From positions 260,537 to 324,536 of the forward strand of contig JAHBXB010000002.1 in NCBI GenBank assembly GCA_019636655.1: a stretch of DNA of 64,000 bases, given 5' to 3'. Source of the DNA: Phycisphaeraceae bacterium. Lineage in GTDB: Bacteria > Planctomycetota > Phycisphaerae > Phycisphaerales > UBA1924. The position numbers and the translations under genes were made by a program. Of this stretch, positions 7,847-15,459 are shown one piece after another; position 1 is the stretch's first letter, and every line of letters starts with the position of its first letter. The notes below the pieces were generated by a model, which searched no databases, had not been told where the DNA came from, and saw nothing but the letters and a program-made list of their open reading frames with translations.

Positions 7847-8746
7847 ATGTCATTCATGAGGACGTGCGCGGCGGTAGTAGCCGCGGGTGTGTTGAGCCTG
7901 GGCGCCTCGACCGCGGTGGCGCAGGAGACCATCGACCTGAAGCCCAAGTTCGAGAAGGGGAGCGAGACGCGGTACACGCTCGAGGCGGTGCGGAAGTCCA
8001 CGACGGACGTCGTCGACCAACCGGAGGTCTCGGGGTTTCAGGAAGACTCGAAGGTGCTGGAGTTTGTGGTGAGGGTCAAGGAGGTGACCGAGGAGGGGGG
8101 CGCGACCGTGGAGTTGGAGTACCTGTCGGTGCGCGAGTCGGTCAAACTGCCGATGGAGTCGCTGGAGTTTGATTCGGCGAAGCCGAAGGAGGAGGACGGG
8201 GACAACCCGCTCGCGCCGATGATGCGGCCTGTCGTGGGGCTGACGCTGACGCTGCAGGTCGATGCGGCCGGGAAGATCACGTCGGCGACGGGCGGGGATG
8301 TGCTCGCGAGCGCACTGACGTACGCGACGGAGTTCGGCGAGCAGAACAGCGTGAAGTCGCTGTTCGGGCCGCTGTTCTCGAACGGGAAGAACCCGGCGAC
8401 CGCCGCGGCGGGGGACACGTGGACGGTTGCGCAGAGCGAGGGCTCGGTCGATGAGGGCGGGCAGTTCAACTTCATCGTCGAGCACACGCTGGAATCGATC
8501 AAGGACGACCGGGCGGAGGTGAAGCTGAAGGGGCGCATCGAGACGGAGCCGATGCCCGAGGACAAGCCTGTGCGGTTTGTCGTGGAGTTGGGGACGATCG
8601 AGGGGCGCTACACGTGGGATGCGAAGGCCGGGGGGTTGGCGGCGATGGTGTTCCACGCGACCTTCGCGGGGCGGTCGCCGGAGACGCAGAAGGTGCAGTT
8701 CAGCGTGAAGAGCGACCAGACGGTGACATTCACGCGGAAGCCGTAG
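7847..8746 (+). CDS. Secreted DUF6263-type protein
   Basis: A 299-residue protein with a signal peptide (residues 1-25, ending STAVAQ). The rest is beta-rich with repeating charged strands: 'KFEKGSETRYTLEAVRKST' near the N-terminus, 'VGLTLTLQVDAAGKI' in the middle, and a C-terminal 'GRYTWDAKAGGLAAMVF'. This layout matches the DUF6263 family of exported planctomycete proteins of unknown function. The ATG at 7847 follows GGTGGAG; an in-frame ATG 12 nt upstream is possible. Ends 30 bp before an excellent intrinsic terminator. Confidence 0.68.
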   Translation: MSFMRTCAAVVAAGVLSLGASTAVAQETIDLKPKFEKGSETRYTLEAVRKSTTDVVDQPEVSGFQEDSKVLEFVVRVKEVTEEGGATVELEYLSVRESVKLPMESLEFDSAKPKEEDGDNPLAPMMRPVVGLTLTLQVDAAGKITSATGGDVLASALTYATEFGEQNSVKSLFGPLFSNGKNPATAAAGDTWTVAQSEGSVDEGGQFNFIVEHTLESIKDDRAEVKLKGRIETEPMPEDKPVRFVVELGTIEGRYTWDAKAGGLAAMVFHATFAGRSPETQKVQFSVKSDQTVTFTRKP

Positions 8747-8774
8747 GGCTGCGTGCTGCGCGTGCGCGGTTTGG

Positions 8775-8807
8775 AGCCCCGCCTATGGAGGCGGGGTTCT
8801 TTTTTTG
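8775..8807 (+). terminator. Intrinsic terminator
   Basis: AGCCCCGCC-tatgga-GGCGGGGTT followed by CTTTTTTT: a textbook rho-independent terminator for the DUF6263 gene. Its inverse also lies just past the end of the convergent gene at 8827. Confidence 0.9.
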
Positions 8808-8826
8808 TGGAAAGACCGAGTGTGTT

Positions 8827-9420
8827 CTACTGAGTTAGGGCCGGGAAGCGGTACTGCTGCTTCCAGACCGGTGGGTGGCCGATGAGGCCCTGGACGTTTT
8901 CTTCGAGGACGATGGGCTTGTCGCTGCGGGGGAGGATAAAGATGCCGTAGGGGGTCGAGGGGACGCCGCGGTCGGGCTCGCCGGTGAACGAGGCGGTCTG
9001 GAAGGTGTGGCTGTCGAAGCGGATGAGCAGATCGTCGGGGCGATCGTCGAGGCTGACGAGGAACTCGCCGTTGCAGTTGGTGCTCCTGCCGCGGAAGATG
9101 GCGAGGACCATGCAGCGGGAGAAATCGACGTCCGGTGGCAGGAGCCAGGGGGCGGGGGCGTTGGCGGCGCGGTCGCCGAGGTGCTTGAGGTAGAGGGCCT
9201 TCCACGCGTCGGCGTCCACGATGCGGTGGTAGGCGGGGCCCTCGGTGATGGCGCTGTCGGGGCCGCAGAGCGAGACGAGCGCGGGGTGCGGCTCGGCGGG
9301 GGCCGGGGCCGGGGGCTCCGTCGCGGCGACGTGTTGGGGCCAGAGACCGGGCGTGACAGCGAGCCCGAGGAGGCCGGCGACCGCGAGGGTGGACGTGGGG
9401 AGGCGGCGGCGTGCGTTCAT
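8827..9420 (-). CDS. Secreted protein of unknown function (PrcB-like?)
   Basis: The product is 197 residues. A signal peptide spans about 1-33 (TLAVAGLLGLAVTPGLW). The mature part has 'DFSRCMVLAIFRGRSTNCNGEF', a strand-loop-strand with two Cys that may form a disulfide, and ends 'YGIFILPRSDKPIVLEEN'. The pattern resembles PrcB C-terminal domains of exported protease-complex proteins, but that is only suggestive. CGGAGA precedes the ATG at 9420. It follows the threonine aldolase gene by 107 bp on the same strand. Confidence 0.55.
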   Translation of the reverse strand: MNARRRLPTSTLAVAGLLGLAVTPGLWPQHVAATEPPAPAPAEPHPALVSLCGPDSAITEGPAYHRIVDADAWKALYLKHLGDRAANAPAPWLLPPDVDFSRCMVLAIFRGRSTNCNGEFLVSLDDRPDDLLIRFDSHTFQTASFTGEPDRGVPSTPYGIFILPRSDKPIVLEENVQGLIGHPPVWKQQYRFPALTQ

Positions 9421-9528
9421 GGGGTTTCTCCGTTTCCCCCCCTTTCGTCCCGCTTGGCGCAGGCTATCGCAGCGCGCGAGCGCGGTGTGTCACGGGGGCG
9501 CAACAGCGGGGAAGGCGGGGGGCGGGGC

Positions 9529-10593
9529 TCAGGCGACGGCGTGCCCGGCGATGACGCCGCCGAGGGCGGCGACGGCCGTGTCGATCTGGTCGGTGGAGAC
9601 ATCGAGGTGGGTGACGGCGCGGACGCGGTGCGGGAGGTTGGGGAGCATGAGGACGCCGGCCTGCTTGAGGCGGGCGCAGAGTTCCGCGGCGGAGCCGAGG
9701 CGGGGGTCGACATCGAAGAAGACCATGTTCGTGTCGACCGGGAGGGCGATGGAGAGGCCGGGGATCTCGGCGAGCCCCTTGGCGAGACGGGCGGCGTTGG
9801 CGTGGTCCTGCGAGAGGCGGTCGACGTGGTGCTCCACGGCGTGCAGCGCCGCGGCGGCGAGGAGGCCGGCCTGTCTCATGGCGCCGCCGAACATCTTTCG
9901 GAAGCGGTGGACGCGGGCGATGATCGCCTTGTCGCCGCAGACGGCCGAGCCGGCGGGAGCGCCGAGGCCCTTGGAGAAGCAGCAGGAGACGGTGTCGAAG
10001 TGGCGGGCGTAATCGGCGGGCTTGTGGCCGGTCTTGATGCAGGCGTTCCAGAGGCGGGCGCCGTCGAGGTGGAGGCGGAGCTTGTGGGCGCGGGCGCGCT
10101 CGGTGACGGCGCGGACCTGATCGAGGGGCCAGACCGCGCCGCCGCCGCGGTTGTGGGTGTTCTCGACGATGAGGAGGCGCGAGTGCGGGAAGTGGGCGGA
10201 ATCGGGGCGGACGGCGTCGTCGACGTCGGCGGCGTCGTACAGGCCGCGGTCGCCGGGCTTTGGGGTGAGCGGGAGGGGGCGGATCATCACGCCGGAGAGG
10301 GCGGCGGGGGCGCCGGTCTCGTAGTGGATGATGTGGGAGTCCTTGTGGGCGAGGAGTTCATCGCCGGGCTCGGTGTGGGCGCGGATGGCGGCTTGGTTGG
10401 CCATCGTGCCGGAGGGGACGAAGCAGGCGGCCTCCTTGCCCATGATGTGGGCGATGCGTTCCTGGAGGCGGAGGACGGTGGGATCGTCGCCGAGGACATC
10501 GTCGCCGACCTCGGCGCTGGCCATGGCGTCGAGCATGGCGCGGGTGGGGCGGGTGACGGTGTCGGAGCGGAGGTCGATGGGCGGGGAGGGCAT
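9529..10593 (-). CDS. ltaE: Low-specificity L-threonine aldolase
   Basis: A 354-residue PLP enzyme of fold type I that splits L-threonine/allo-threonine to glycine and acetaldehyde. N-terminal 'DLRSDTVTRPTRAM' is the family signature. 'FVPSGTMANQ' binds the PLP phosphate, 'HLDGAR' carries the PLP-ring Asp178, and 'CFSKGLGAPAGS' the Schiff-base Lys208. Length is normal. A TACCCT box ends 6 nt before the ATG, so the mRNA is predicted to be leaderless. The DUF3299 gene lies 49 bp upstream on the same strand but this gene has its own promoter. Confidence 0.9.
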   Translation of the reverse strand: MPSPPIDLRSDTVTRPTRAMLDAMASAEVGDDVLGDDPTVLRLQERIAHIMGKEAACFVPSGTMANQAAIRAHTEPGDELLAHKDSHIIHYETGAPAALSGVMIRPLPLTPKPGDRGLYDAADVDDAVRPDSAHFPHSRLLIVENTHNRGGGAVWPLDQVRAVTERARAHKLRLHLDGARLWNACIKTGHKPADYARHFDTVSCCFSKGLGAPAGSAVCGDKAIIARVHRFRKMFGGAMRQAGLLAAAALHAVEHHVDRLSQDHANAARLAKGLAEIPGLSIALPVDTNMVFFDVDPRLGSAAELCARLKQAGVLMLPNLPHRVRAVTHLDVSTDQIDTAVAALGGVIAGHAVA

Positions 10594-10599
10594 GAGGGA

Positions 10600-10605
10600 A
10601 GGGTA
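10600..10605 (-). promoter_or_regulatory. -10 box TACCCT, leaderless start of ltaE
   Basis: On the minus strand TACCCT-TCCCTC-ATG: six bases separate the -10 box from the start codon at 10593, and no Shine-Dalgarno sequence fits. Confidence 0.6.
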
Positions 10606-10642
10606 GTCAGAAGGGAAGAGAGGGAGAATCGTGGCGCGGGGG

Positions 10643-11488
10643 CTACCGCTCGAGTTTCAGCTCGGCGTCGTCCATGGTGTACAGGCCGACGAGCCAGTCC
10701 TTGACGAGGTAGGGCTCGATCCCGAGTTTGCCCTCGACCGAGCCGTAGACGGCGAGGCGGTGCTCCTGGTCGGGGGGTTGGCGGAGGCGGACCTCGATGG
10801 CGTCGTAGGGGGTTGGGGGGACGCCGATGCAGCAGCCGTCCCACTGGTTGAGCATGGCGAGCATCTCGTCGGGGGACTGGGCCATGAGGGGGAACGCGAC
10901 GAAGCCGTTGATGCGGACGTACTTGTCCTTGACCAGATCGAGCCAGGGGGGGAGGTCGGTCTTGCCGATCCGAGGCTTGTAGGTCTGCTGGGCGGAGACG
11001 AGCAGGTCCCAGGTGATGAGGTAGGGGCTCTCGCGCGTACCCTTGCCGGTGATCTCAAAGCGGTCGTCGATGAGCATGGAGCCGTCGTCGCGGGTCACGA
11101 CCTTCATGGCGCCGGGCTCGGCCGCGGGAGGGGTGGAGGGTGGGGCAGGGGAGTCTGGCGTGGAAGCGGGCTCACGCTCGGGTAGTGGCGTTATGGGCGC
11201 GGGGCCGAACGACTCGGCGACCATTGCTGAGAGTGTGTCGGGGAGGAGGTCCGGCATGGGAGCCTCGACGGGCTGAGACGGGACGGGAGCGGGAGCGGGC
11301 TCGGGCGCCGGTTGGGAGAGCGGCGCGGGGGCGGCGGGTGCAGCGGGCGCGGGGGTGGGCGGCGCTGGGGGAGCCTCCTCGGCTGGTGGCGGAACCGGGG
11401 CGGGGCTGGGGTTGGCGCGCGGGCCGGCGACGACGTAGAACGCGCCGGCGACGACCAGCACGGCGATGAGGATCCAGAATGCCTTCAT
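10643..11488 (-). CDS. Membrane-anchored DUF3299 protein with Pro/Ala linker
   Basis: The product is 281 residues. An N-terminal membrane helix (FWILIAVLVVAGAFYVVAG, residues 3-21) is followed by about 100 residues of Pro/Ala/Glu repeats that should span the periplasm. The C-terminal domain from about residue 145 contains 'KYVRINGFVAFPL' and 'CCIGVPPTPYDAIEVRL', which match the DUF3299 pattern (vXiXGfXXPl ... CXHXPPPXXnqXv). Function unknown; the paired Cys near the Pro-rich loop may bind metal or form a disulfide. The ATG at 11488 follows GGAGCGAG. Confidence 0.7.
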   Translation of the reverse strand: MKAFWILIAVLVVAGAFYVVAGPRANPSPAPVPPPAEEAPPAPPTPAPAAPAAPAPLSQPAPEPAPAPVPSQPVEAPMPDLLPDTLSAMVAESFGPAPITPLPEREPASTPDSPAPPSTPPAAEPGAMKVVTRDDGSMLIDDRFEITGKGTRESPYLITWDLLVSAQQTYKPRIGKTDLPPWLDLVKDKYVRINGFVAFPLMAQSPDEMLAMLNQWDGCCIGVPPTPYDAIEVRLRQPPDQEHRLAVYGSVEGKLGIEPYLVKDWLVGLYTMDDAELKLER

Positions 11489-11571
11489 ACGGCTCGCTCC
11501 GGCGGGTGGCTGGGAGACCCATTGAATAGTACGGGCGGCAACGACGCCCGGGTCTCGCGAGCCGCCAGATG

Positions 11572-12867
11572 TCAGCCGATGGGCCGCAGGTTGCGAGCCA
11601 CCGAGGTGCGGTAGGCGGTGATGGCGGGGACGATGCCCGCGAGGGCGGCCAGGAGCACGGCGCCCGCGAGGACGGCGATCGCGGTGCGCGGGTCGAGGAT
11701 CGGGTCGATCACGAGGCCGAGCCGCTCCTTCATGACGCCCGCGACGAGGCGGACGCCGACGAAGCAGAGGGCCAGGCCCGCCGCGGAGCCGAGGAGGCCG
11801 ATCAGGACGGACTCGGTGACGACCAGGCCGAAGATGCGGAAGCGGGTGCACCCCAGGACACGGAGGACGGCGATCTGGCGGCGTCGCTGGTCCATGGAGT
11901 TGTAGAGGGCGAGCATGATGGAGATGGCGCTGGAGACCATGACGACGGCGGCCATGGCGAGGAGGATCTGGTCGATGTTGCCGATGATCTTGAAGAGACT
12001 GTCGATCTGCTGGCGGGGGGACGCGACGACGATGGAGGTGTCGCGCCGGAGCGCATCGAAGACCTGGGGCAGGACGGCGGAGACATTGGAGCCCGGGCGG
12101 GTCTGGGCGCGGAGGTAGATTCCGGTGATCTGGCGGTCGGAGTCGGCGAGGTCGTCGATGGTGGTCGGGCCGGCGCGCGGGTCCTCGCGGAGGCGCCGGT
12201 CGTGGGCGTGGATGATCCAGGTGCTGTTCAGGTCGGTGAACAGCGCGCGGTCGTGGGCGGAGCCGGTGGGATCGAGGACGCCGACGACGGTGTACTTGTA
12301 GTCGCTGTGGACGTGGGGCTTCATCGCATCGGAGCCCGAGCCGAGGTCCCGCGACTGCGCGATGCCGTGGCTGAGCAGGATGGTGTCGCCGACGCGAAGG
12401 CCGGTGGCTCGCGCGACCTGAGAGCCCACGACGACCTCGAAGGGCTTGTCGAACGCCCGGCCGTGGGCGAACGACCAGGGCTCGGCTTCGTCGGGCCGGA
12501 AGAGGGTGAAGAACTCGCGGGTGGTGGCGAGGACCGGGTAGCCGCGGTAGGAGTCCCCCTGCTGGATGGGAACGGCGAAGTCGAGCGGGAATCCGCCGGC
12601 GATCTGGTTGTACTTGGCCCAGTCGATCGAGCGGGGCGGTGGGTTGGCGTAGAAGACGCCGTTGAGGACGCTGACCATGGGGCTGGCGTCGCGGGAGACG
12701 ATCAGGTGCATGGAGCCGCTGCCCCGCTCGAACGCGCGGCGGCCCGAGTCCCGCATGCTCAGCAGCACGAGCATGAGCCCGACGGCGACGGCCACGGTGA
12801 TGACCGTGGTCAGCGTGGAGAACAGCCGCGAGGTGAGGCTGCGGAGGATGATGGTAAAGTCGGTCAT
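11572..12867 (-). CDS. ABC exporter permease, FtsX/MacB type
   Basis: The product is 431 residues. One N-terminal helix (about 20-42, VITVAVAVGLMLVLLS) is followed by a large periplasmic MacB-PCD-like domain (about 45-290), and three C-terminal helices (LLAMAAVVMVSSAISIMLAL; FGLVVTESVLIGLLGSAAGLAL; AIAVLAGAVLLAALAGIVPA). 'RRRQIAVLRVLGCTR' is the conserved cytoplasmic coupling segment of FtsX permeases. With the ATPase encoded 10 bp upstream it forms a MacB/LolCDE-type mechanotransmission transporter; substrate unknown. The start at 12867 is chosen because it begins just after the ATPase gene. Confidence 0.85.
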   Translation of the reverse strand: MTDFTIILRSLTSRLFSTLTTVITVAVAVGLMLVLLSMRDSGRRAFERGSGSMHLIVSRDASPMVSVLNGVFYANPPPRSIDWAKYNQIAGGFPLDFAVPIQQGDSYRGYPVLATTREFFTLFRPDEAEPWSFAHGRAFDKPFEVVVGSQVARATGLRVGDTILLSHGIAQSRDLGSGSDAMKPHVHSDYKYTVVGVLDPTGSAHDRALFTDLNSTWIIHAHDRRLREDPRAGPTTIDDLADSDRQITGIYLRAQTRPGSNVSAVLPQVFDALRRDTSIVVASPRQQIDSLFKIIGNIDQILLAMAAVVMVSSAISIMLALYNSMDQRRRQIAVLRVLGCTRFRIFGLVVTESVLIGLLGSAAGLALCFVGVRLVAGVMKERLGLVIDPILDPRTAIAVLAGAVLLAALAGIVPAITAYRTSVARNLRPIG

Positions 12868-12877
12868 CTGGGATCGA

Positions 12878-13633
12878 TCAGCGGTCGGGCGTTGCGGAGG
12901 GGGCACCGGCGGTCAGGGCCGAGAGGGACTCTCGGCGGGTGAAACAGTGGGCCATGGAGGGGTCGTGGCTGACGCAGAGGAGCGCGGCGTGGCGCTCCCG
13001 GCAGGCCTGCTGGATCAGCGAGATGGCGGCGCCGGCATTCTCGGGGTCGAGGCTGGCGGTGGGCTCGTCCGCGAGAACCAGGACCGGGTCGCAGGCAACG
13101 GCGCGGGCGACCGCGACTCGCTGCTGCTGCCCGACGCTGAGGCGGGAGACCTCGGCGTCGGGGCGGTCAAGCCCGAGGTGGGAGAGCAGGGCGAGGGCCC
13201 GCGGCCGGTGCTCTCGGCGGGGGATCGGGGAGAACATCAGGGCCGCCATGACGTTCTCGGCGGCGGTGAAGCCGAGAAGAAGGTTGAAGGTCTGGAAGAT
13301 CATGCCGATGGAGCGGCCGCGGAAGTGATCGCGGGCGGCGGGCCGGAGAGCATGGATGTTCTGGCCGGCGACCTCGATCGTGCCCGAGGAGGGATCCATA
13401 AGTCCGGCGATGAGAGAGAGCAGGGTGCTCTTGCCAGCGCCCGAGCCGCCGGTGAGGAGGACCTGCTCGCCGCGGGCCAGGGAGAGGGCGGGGATGTCGA
13501 TCATCCACGGCGAAGCCGGCGTGGTCGCATTGAAGGGGGACTGGTAGCGGAATCGGAGCCGGGAGATCCCGAGCGCGGAGTCGCTGCCGGCGGCAGCGGG
13601 CTCGTGGCTTGCGGGGTGTGCGTGGGTCGTCAT
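12878..13633 (-). CDS. ABC transporter ATP-binding protein, LolD/MacB type
   Basis: A 251-residue ATPase. Walker A 'GGSGAGKST' (62-70), Q-loop 'MIFQTFNLL', signature 'LSVGQQQRVAVARA' (Val replaces the second Gly of LSGGQ), Walker B 'VLVLADEPTASLD' and the switch His in 'CVSHD' are all present. The 'GRSIGMIFQTFNLLLGFTAAENVM' stretch is characteristic of the LolD/MacB group that works with FtsX-type permeases, and such a permease gene follows after 10 bp. AAGGG precedes the ATG. Confidence 0.88.
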   Translation of the reverse strand: MTTHAHPASHEPAAAGSDSALGISRLRFRYQSPFNATTPASPWMIDIPALSLARGEQVLLTGGSGAGKSTLLSLIAGLMDPSSGTIEVAGQNIHALRPAARDHFRGRSIGMIFQTFNLLLGFTAAENVMAALMFSPIPRREHRPRALALLSHLGLDRPDAEVSRLSVGQQQRVAVARAVACDPVLVLADEPTASLDPENAGAAISLIQQACRERHAALLCVSHDPSMAHCFTRRESLSALTAGAPSATPDR

Positions 13634-13711
13634 GGGCCCTTGATCATTCGTCGCGGGCGGGGCGAGTCCAGCGACGAGTCGGTGCGGCGACGCCGGGGGG
13701 TGCGTCAGCGG

Positions 13712-15454
13712 TCAGGAGAGCACGCGGCGGACCTCGGCCTCCGTCGTCATCCCGGCGCGGATCTTGTCCATCGCGTCGTCCCACATCGTCCGCATGCCGC
13801 CGGCGCGCGCGGCCTCGGCGATGGCGACCGAGTCGGACCGCTGAGCGGTGAGGCGGCGGATGTCGTCGGTCATCTTCATGATCTCGAAGACGCCGAGCCG
13901 GCCGTAGAAGCCGGTGCCGAAGCACTTGTCGCAGGGCTTCGAGTCGTCGCCGGGCGAGCGGCCCGACCCGCTGCACGCGCGGCAGGTGCGCCGGACCAGC
14001 CGCTGGGCGATCGCCGCGAGGAGCGAGGATGTGATGAGGTACCGCTCGATGCCGATATCGACCAGACGATCGATGGCGCCGGGCGCATCGTTGGTGTGCA
14101 GCGTGGCGAGCACGAGGTGGCCGGTGAGCGAGGCCTGGACGGCGAGGTCGGCGGTCTCCTTGTCGCGGATCTCGCCGACGAGCATCACATCGGGGTCCTG
14201 GCGGAGCAGGGCGCGGAGGCCGGCGGCGAAGGTGACGCCCCGCTTGACGTTGACCTGCGTCTGGCTGATTCCCTCGAGGTGGTACTCGACGGGGTCCTCG
14301 ATGGTCATGACGTTGCGGCTGGTGCGGTCGACCCGGCCGAGGGCGCCGTAGAGGGTCGTGGTCTTGCCCGAGCCGGTGGGGCCGGTGACGAGGATGATGC
14401 CGGTGGAGCGCTCGATAAGGCGGGTGAGGTCCTCCTGCATCGGCTTGGTCATGCCGACCTCGTCGAGCGACAGTTGTGTCTGGCTCTGGTCGAGGAGGCG
14501 CAGGACGAGCCGCTCGCCGTAGACGGTGGGGATGCAGGAGAGGCGGATATCGATCTTGCGGTTGCCGATGCGGACGGAGGAGTGGCCGTCCTGCGGGGCA
14601 TGGCGGTTGGCGATATCGAGTTCGGTCATGACCTTGAGGCGGCTGGAGATCGCCGGGGCCAGGGCGAGGGGGGGCTGGAAGGCGTCGATGAGCATGCCGT
14701 CGATGCGGAAGCGGATGACCAGCCGGGTCTCCATCGGGTGAACGTGGATATCGCTGGCGCGGCGGCGGAGGGCCTCAAAGAGGATCATGTTGACCAGGCG
14801 GATGACGGGGCCCTGGCGGGCGAGCTGGAGCAGGTCGGTGGATGCCCTGATGGAGCCGGCAGCGGTGGCGATGGCCCGCTCGTCGAGGGGGATGTCCTCG
14901 ACGATCTCGGTGACCAGGTCCTGCCGCTGCTCGTAGCCGCGGTTGATGAGGTTCGCGACGGCGGCTCGCGGGGCGAGGACGATCCGGACGGGCATGCCGA
15001 GGCGGTCCTCGAGCATGCTGAAGACCGCGGGCTGCATCGGCTGGGCGGTGGCGATGTTCATCACGTGCCCGTCGCTCTCGAGGCCGGCGACCAGGCGCTC
15101 GCGGGCGAACGACGCGGAGATGGTCTCGTAGAAGCGGGCGGCGGATTCGTGGAGGCGCGGCTCGCTGTCGAGCTTGAGCCCGGTGCGTTCGGCGAGGCGT
15201 GCCAGGCCGGTGTGCTCGTCGACGGCGAGCATGGAGAGCAGGACATCCCAGGGCTCCTCGTCGGAGCCGGGCATGAGGGCGAAGGCGCGGGCCTGGTCGG
15301 GCTTGATGGTGAGGGCGCCGAACTGCGCGGCGACGGCCCCCCACTGCGGCCCGCCCGCCGCGCCATCGGCGGCCAGCGCGGTCTCGGTCACCGCGCGCGC
15401 GGGGTCGGCGCCGCGGTTGCCATTGCCTCGAAGCGGGAGCCAGCGACGGGCCAT
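13712..15454 (-). CDS. gspE: Type II secretion / type IV pilus-like ATPase GspE
   Basis: A 580-residue secretion ATPase. An N-terminal GspE-N/MshEN-like region spans about 1-200, then the motor domain: 'ASDIHVHP', Walker A 'GPTGSGKTTTL' (358-368), Asp box 'TIEDPVEY', Walker B 'RQDPDVMLVGEIRD', His box 'LATLHTND'. A zinc-binding module with two CxxC pairs (CRAC ... CDKC) near residue 500 is present as in GspE/PilB. It powers assembly of a pseudopilus. The ATG follows GGGAGG by 9 nt within the end of gspD, 5 bp away. No gspF-K gene is nearby. Confidence 0.9.
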   Translation of the reverse strand: MARRWLPLRGNGNRGADPARAVTETALAADGAAGGPQWGAVAAQFGALTIKPDQARAFALMPGSDEEPWDVLLSMLAVDEHTGLARLAERTGLKLDSEPRLHESAARFYETISASFARERLVAGLESDGHVMNIATAQPMQPAVFSMLEDRLGMPVRIVLAPRAAVANLINRGYEQRQDLVTEIVEDIPLDERAIATAAGSIRASTDLLQLARQGPVIRLVNMILFEALRRRASDIHVHPMETRLVIRFRIDGMLIDAFQPPLALAPAISSRLKVMTELDIANRHAPQDGHSSVRIGNRKIDIRLSCIPTVYGERLVLRLLDQSQTQLSLDEVGMTKPMQEDLTRLIERSTGIILVTGPTGSGKTTTLYGALGRVDRTSRNVMTIEDPVEYHLEGISQTQVNVKRGVTFAAGLRALLRQDPDVMLVGEIRDKETADLAVQASLTGHLVLATLHTNDAPGAIDRLVDIGIERYLITSSLLAAIAQRLVRRTCRACSGSGRSPGDDSKPCDKCFGTGFYGRLGVFEIMKMTDDIRRLTAQRSDSVAIAEAARAGGMRTMWDDAMDKIRAGMTTEAEVRRVLS

Positions 15455-15459
15455 CGGCG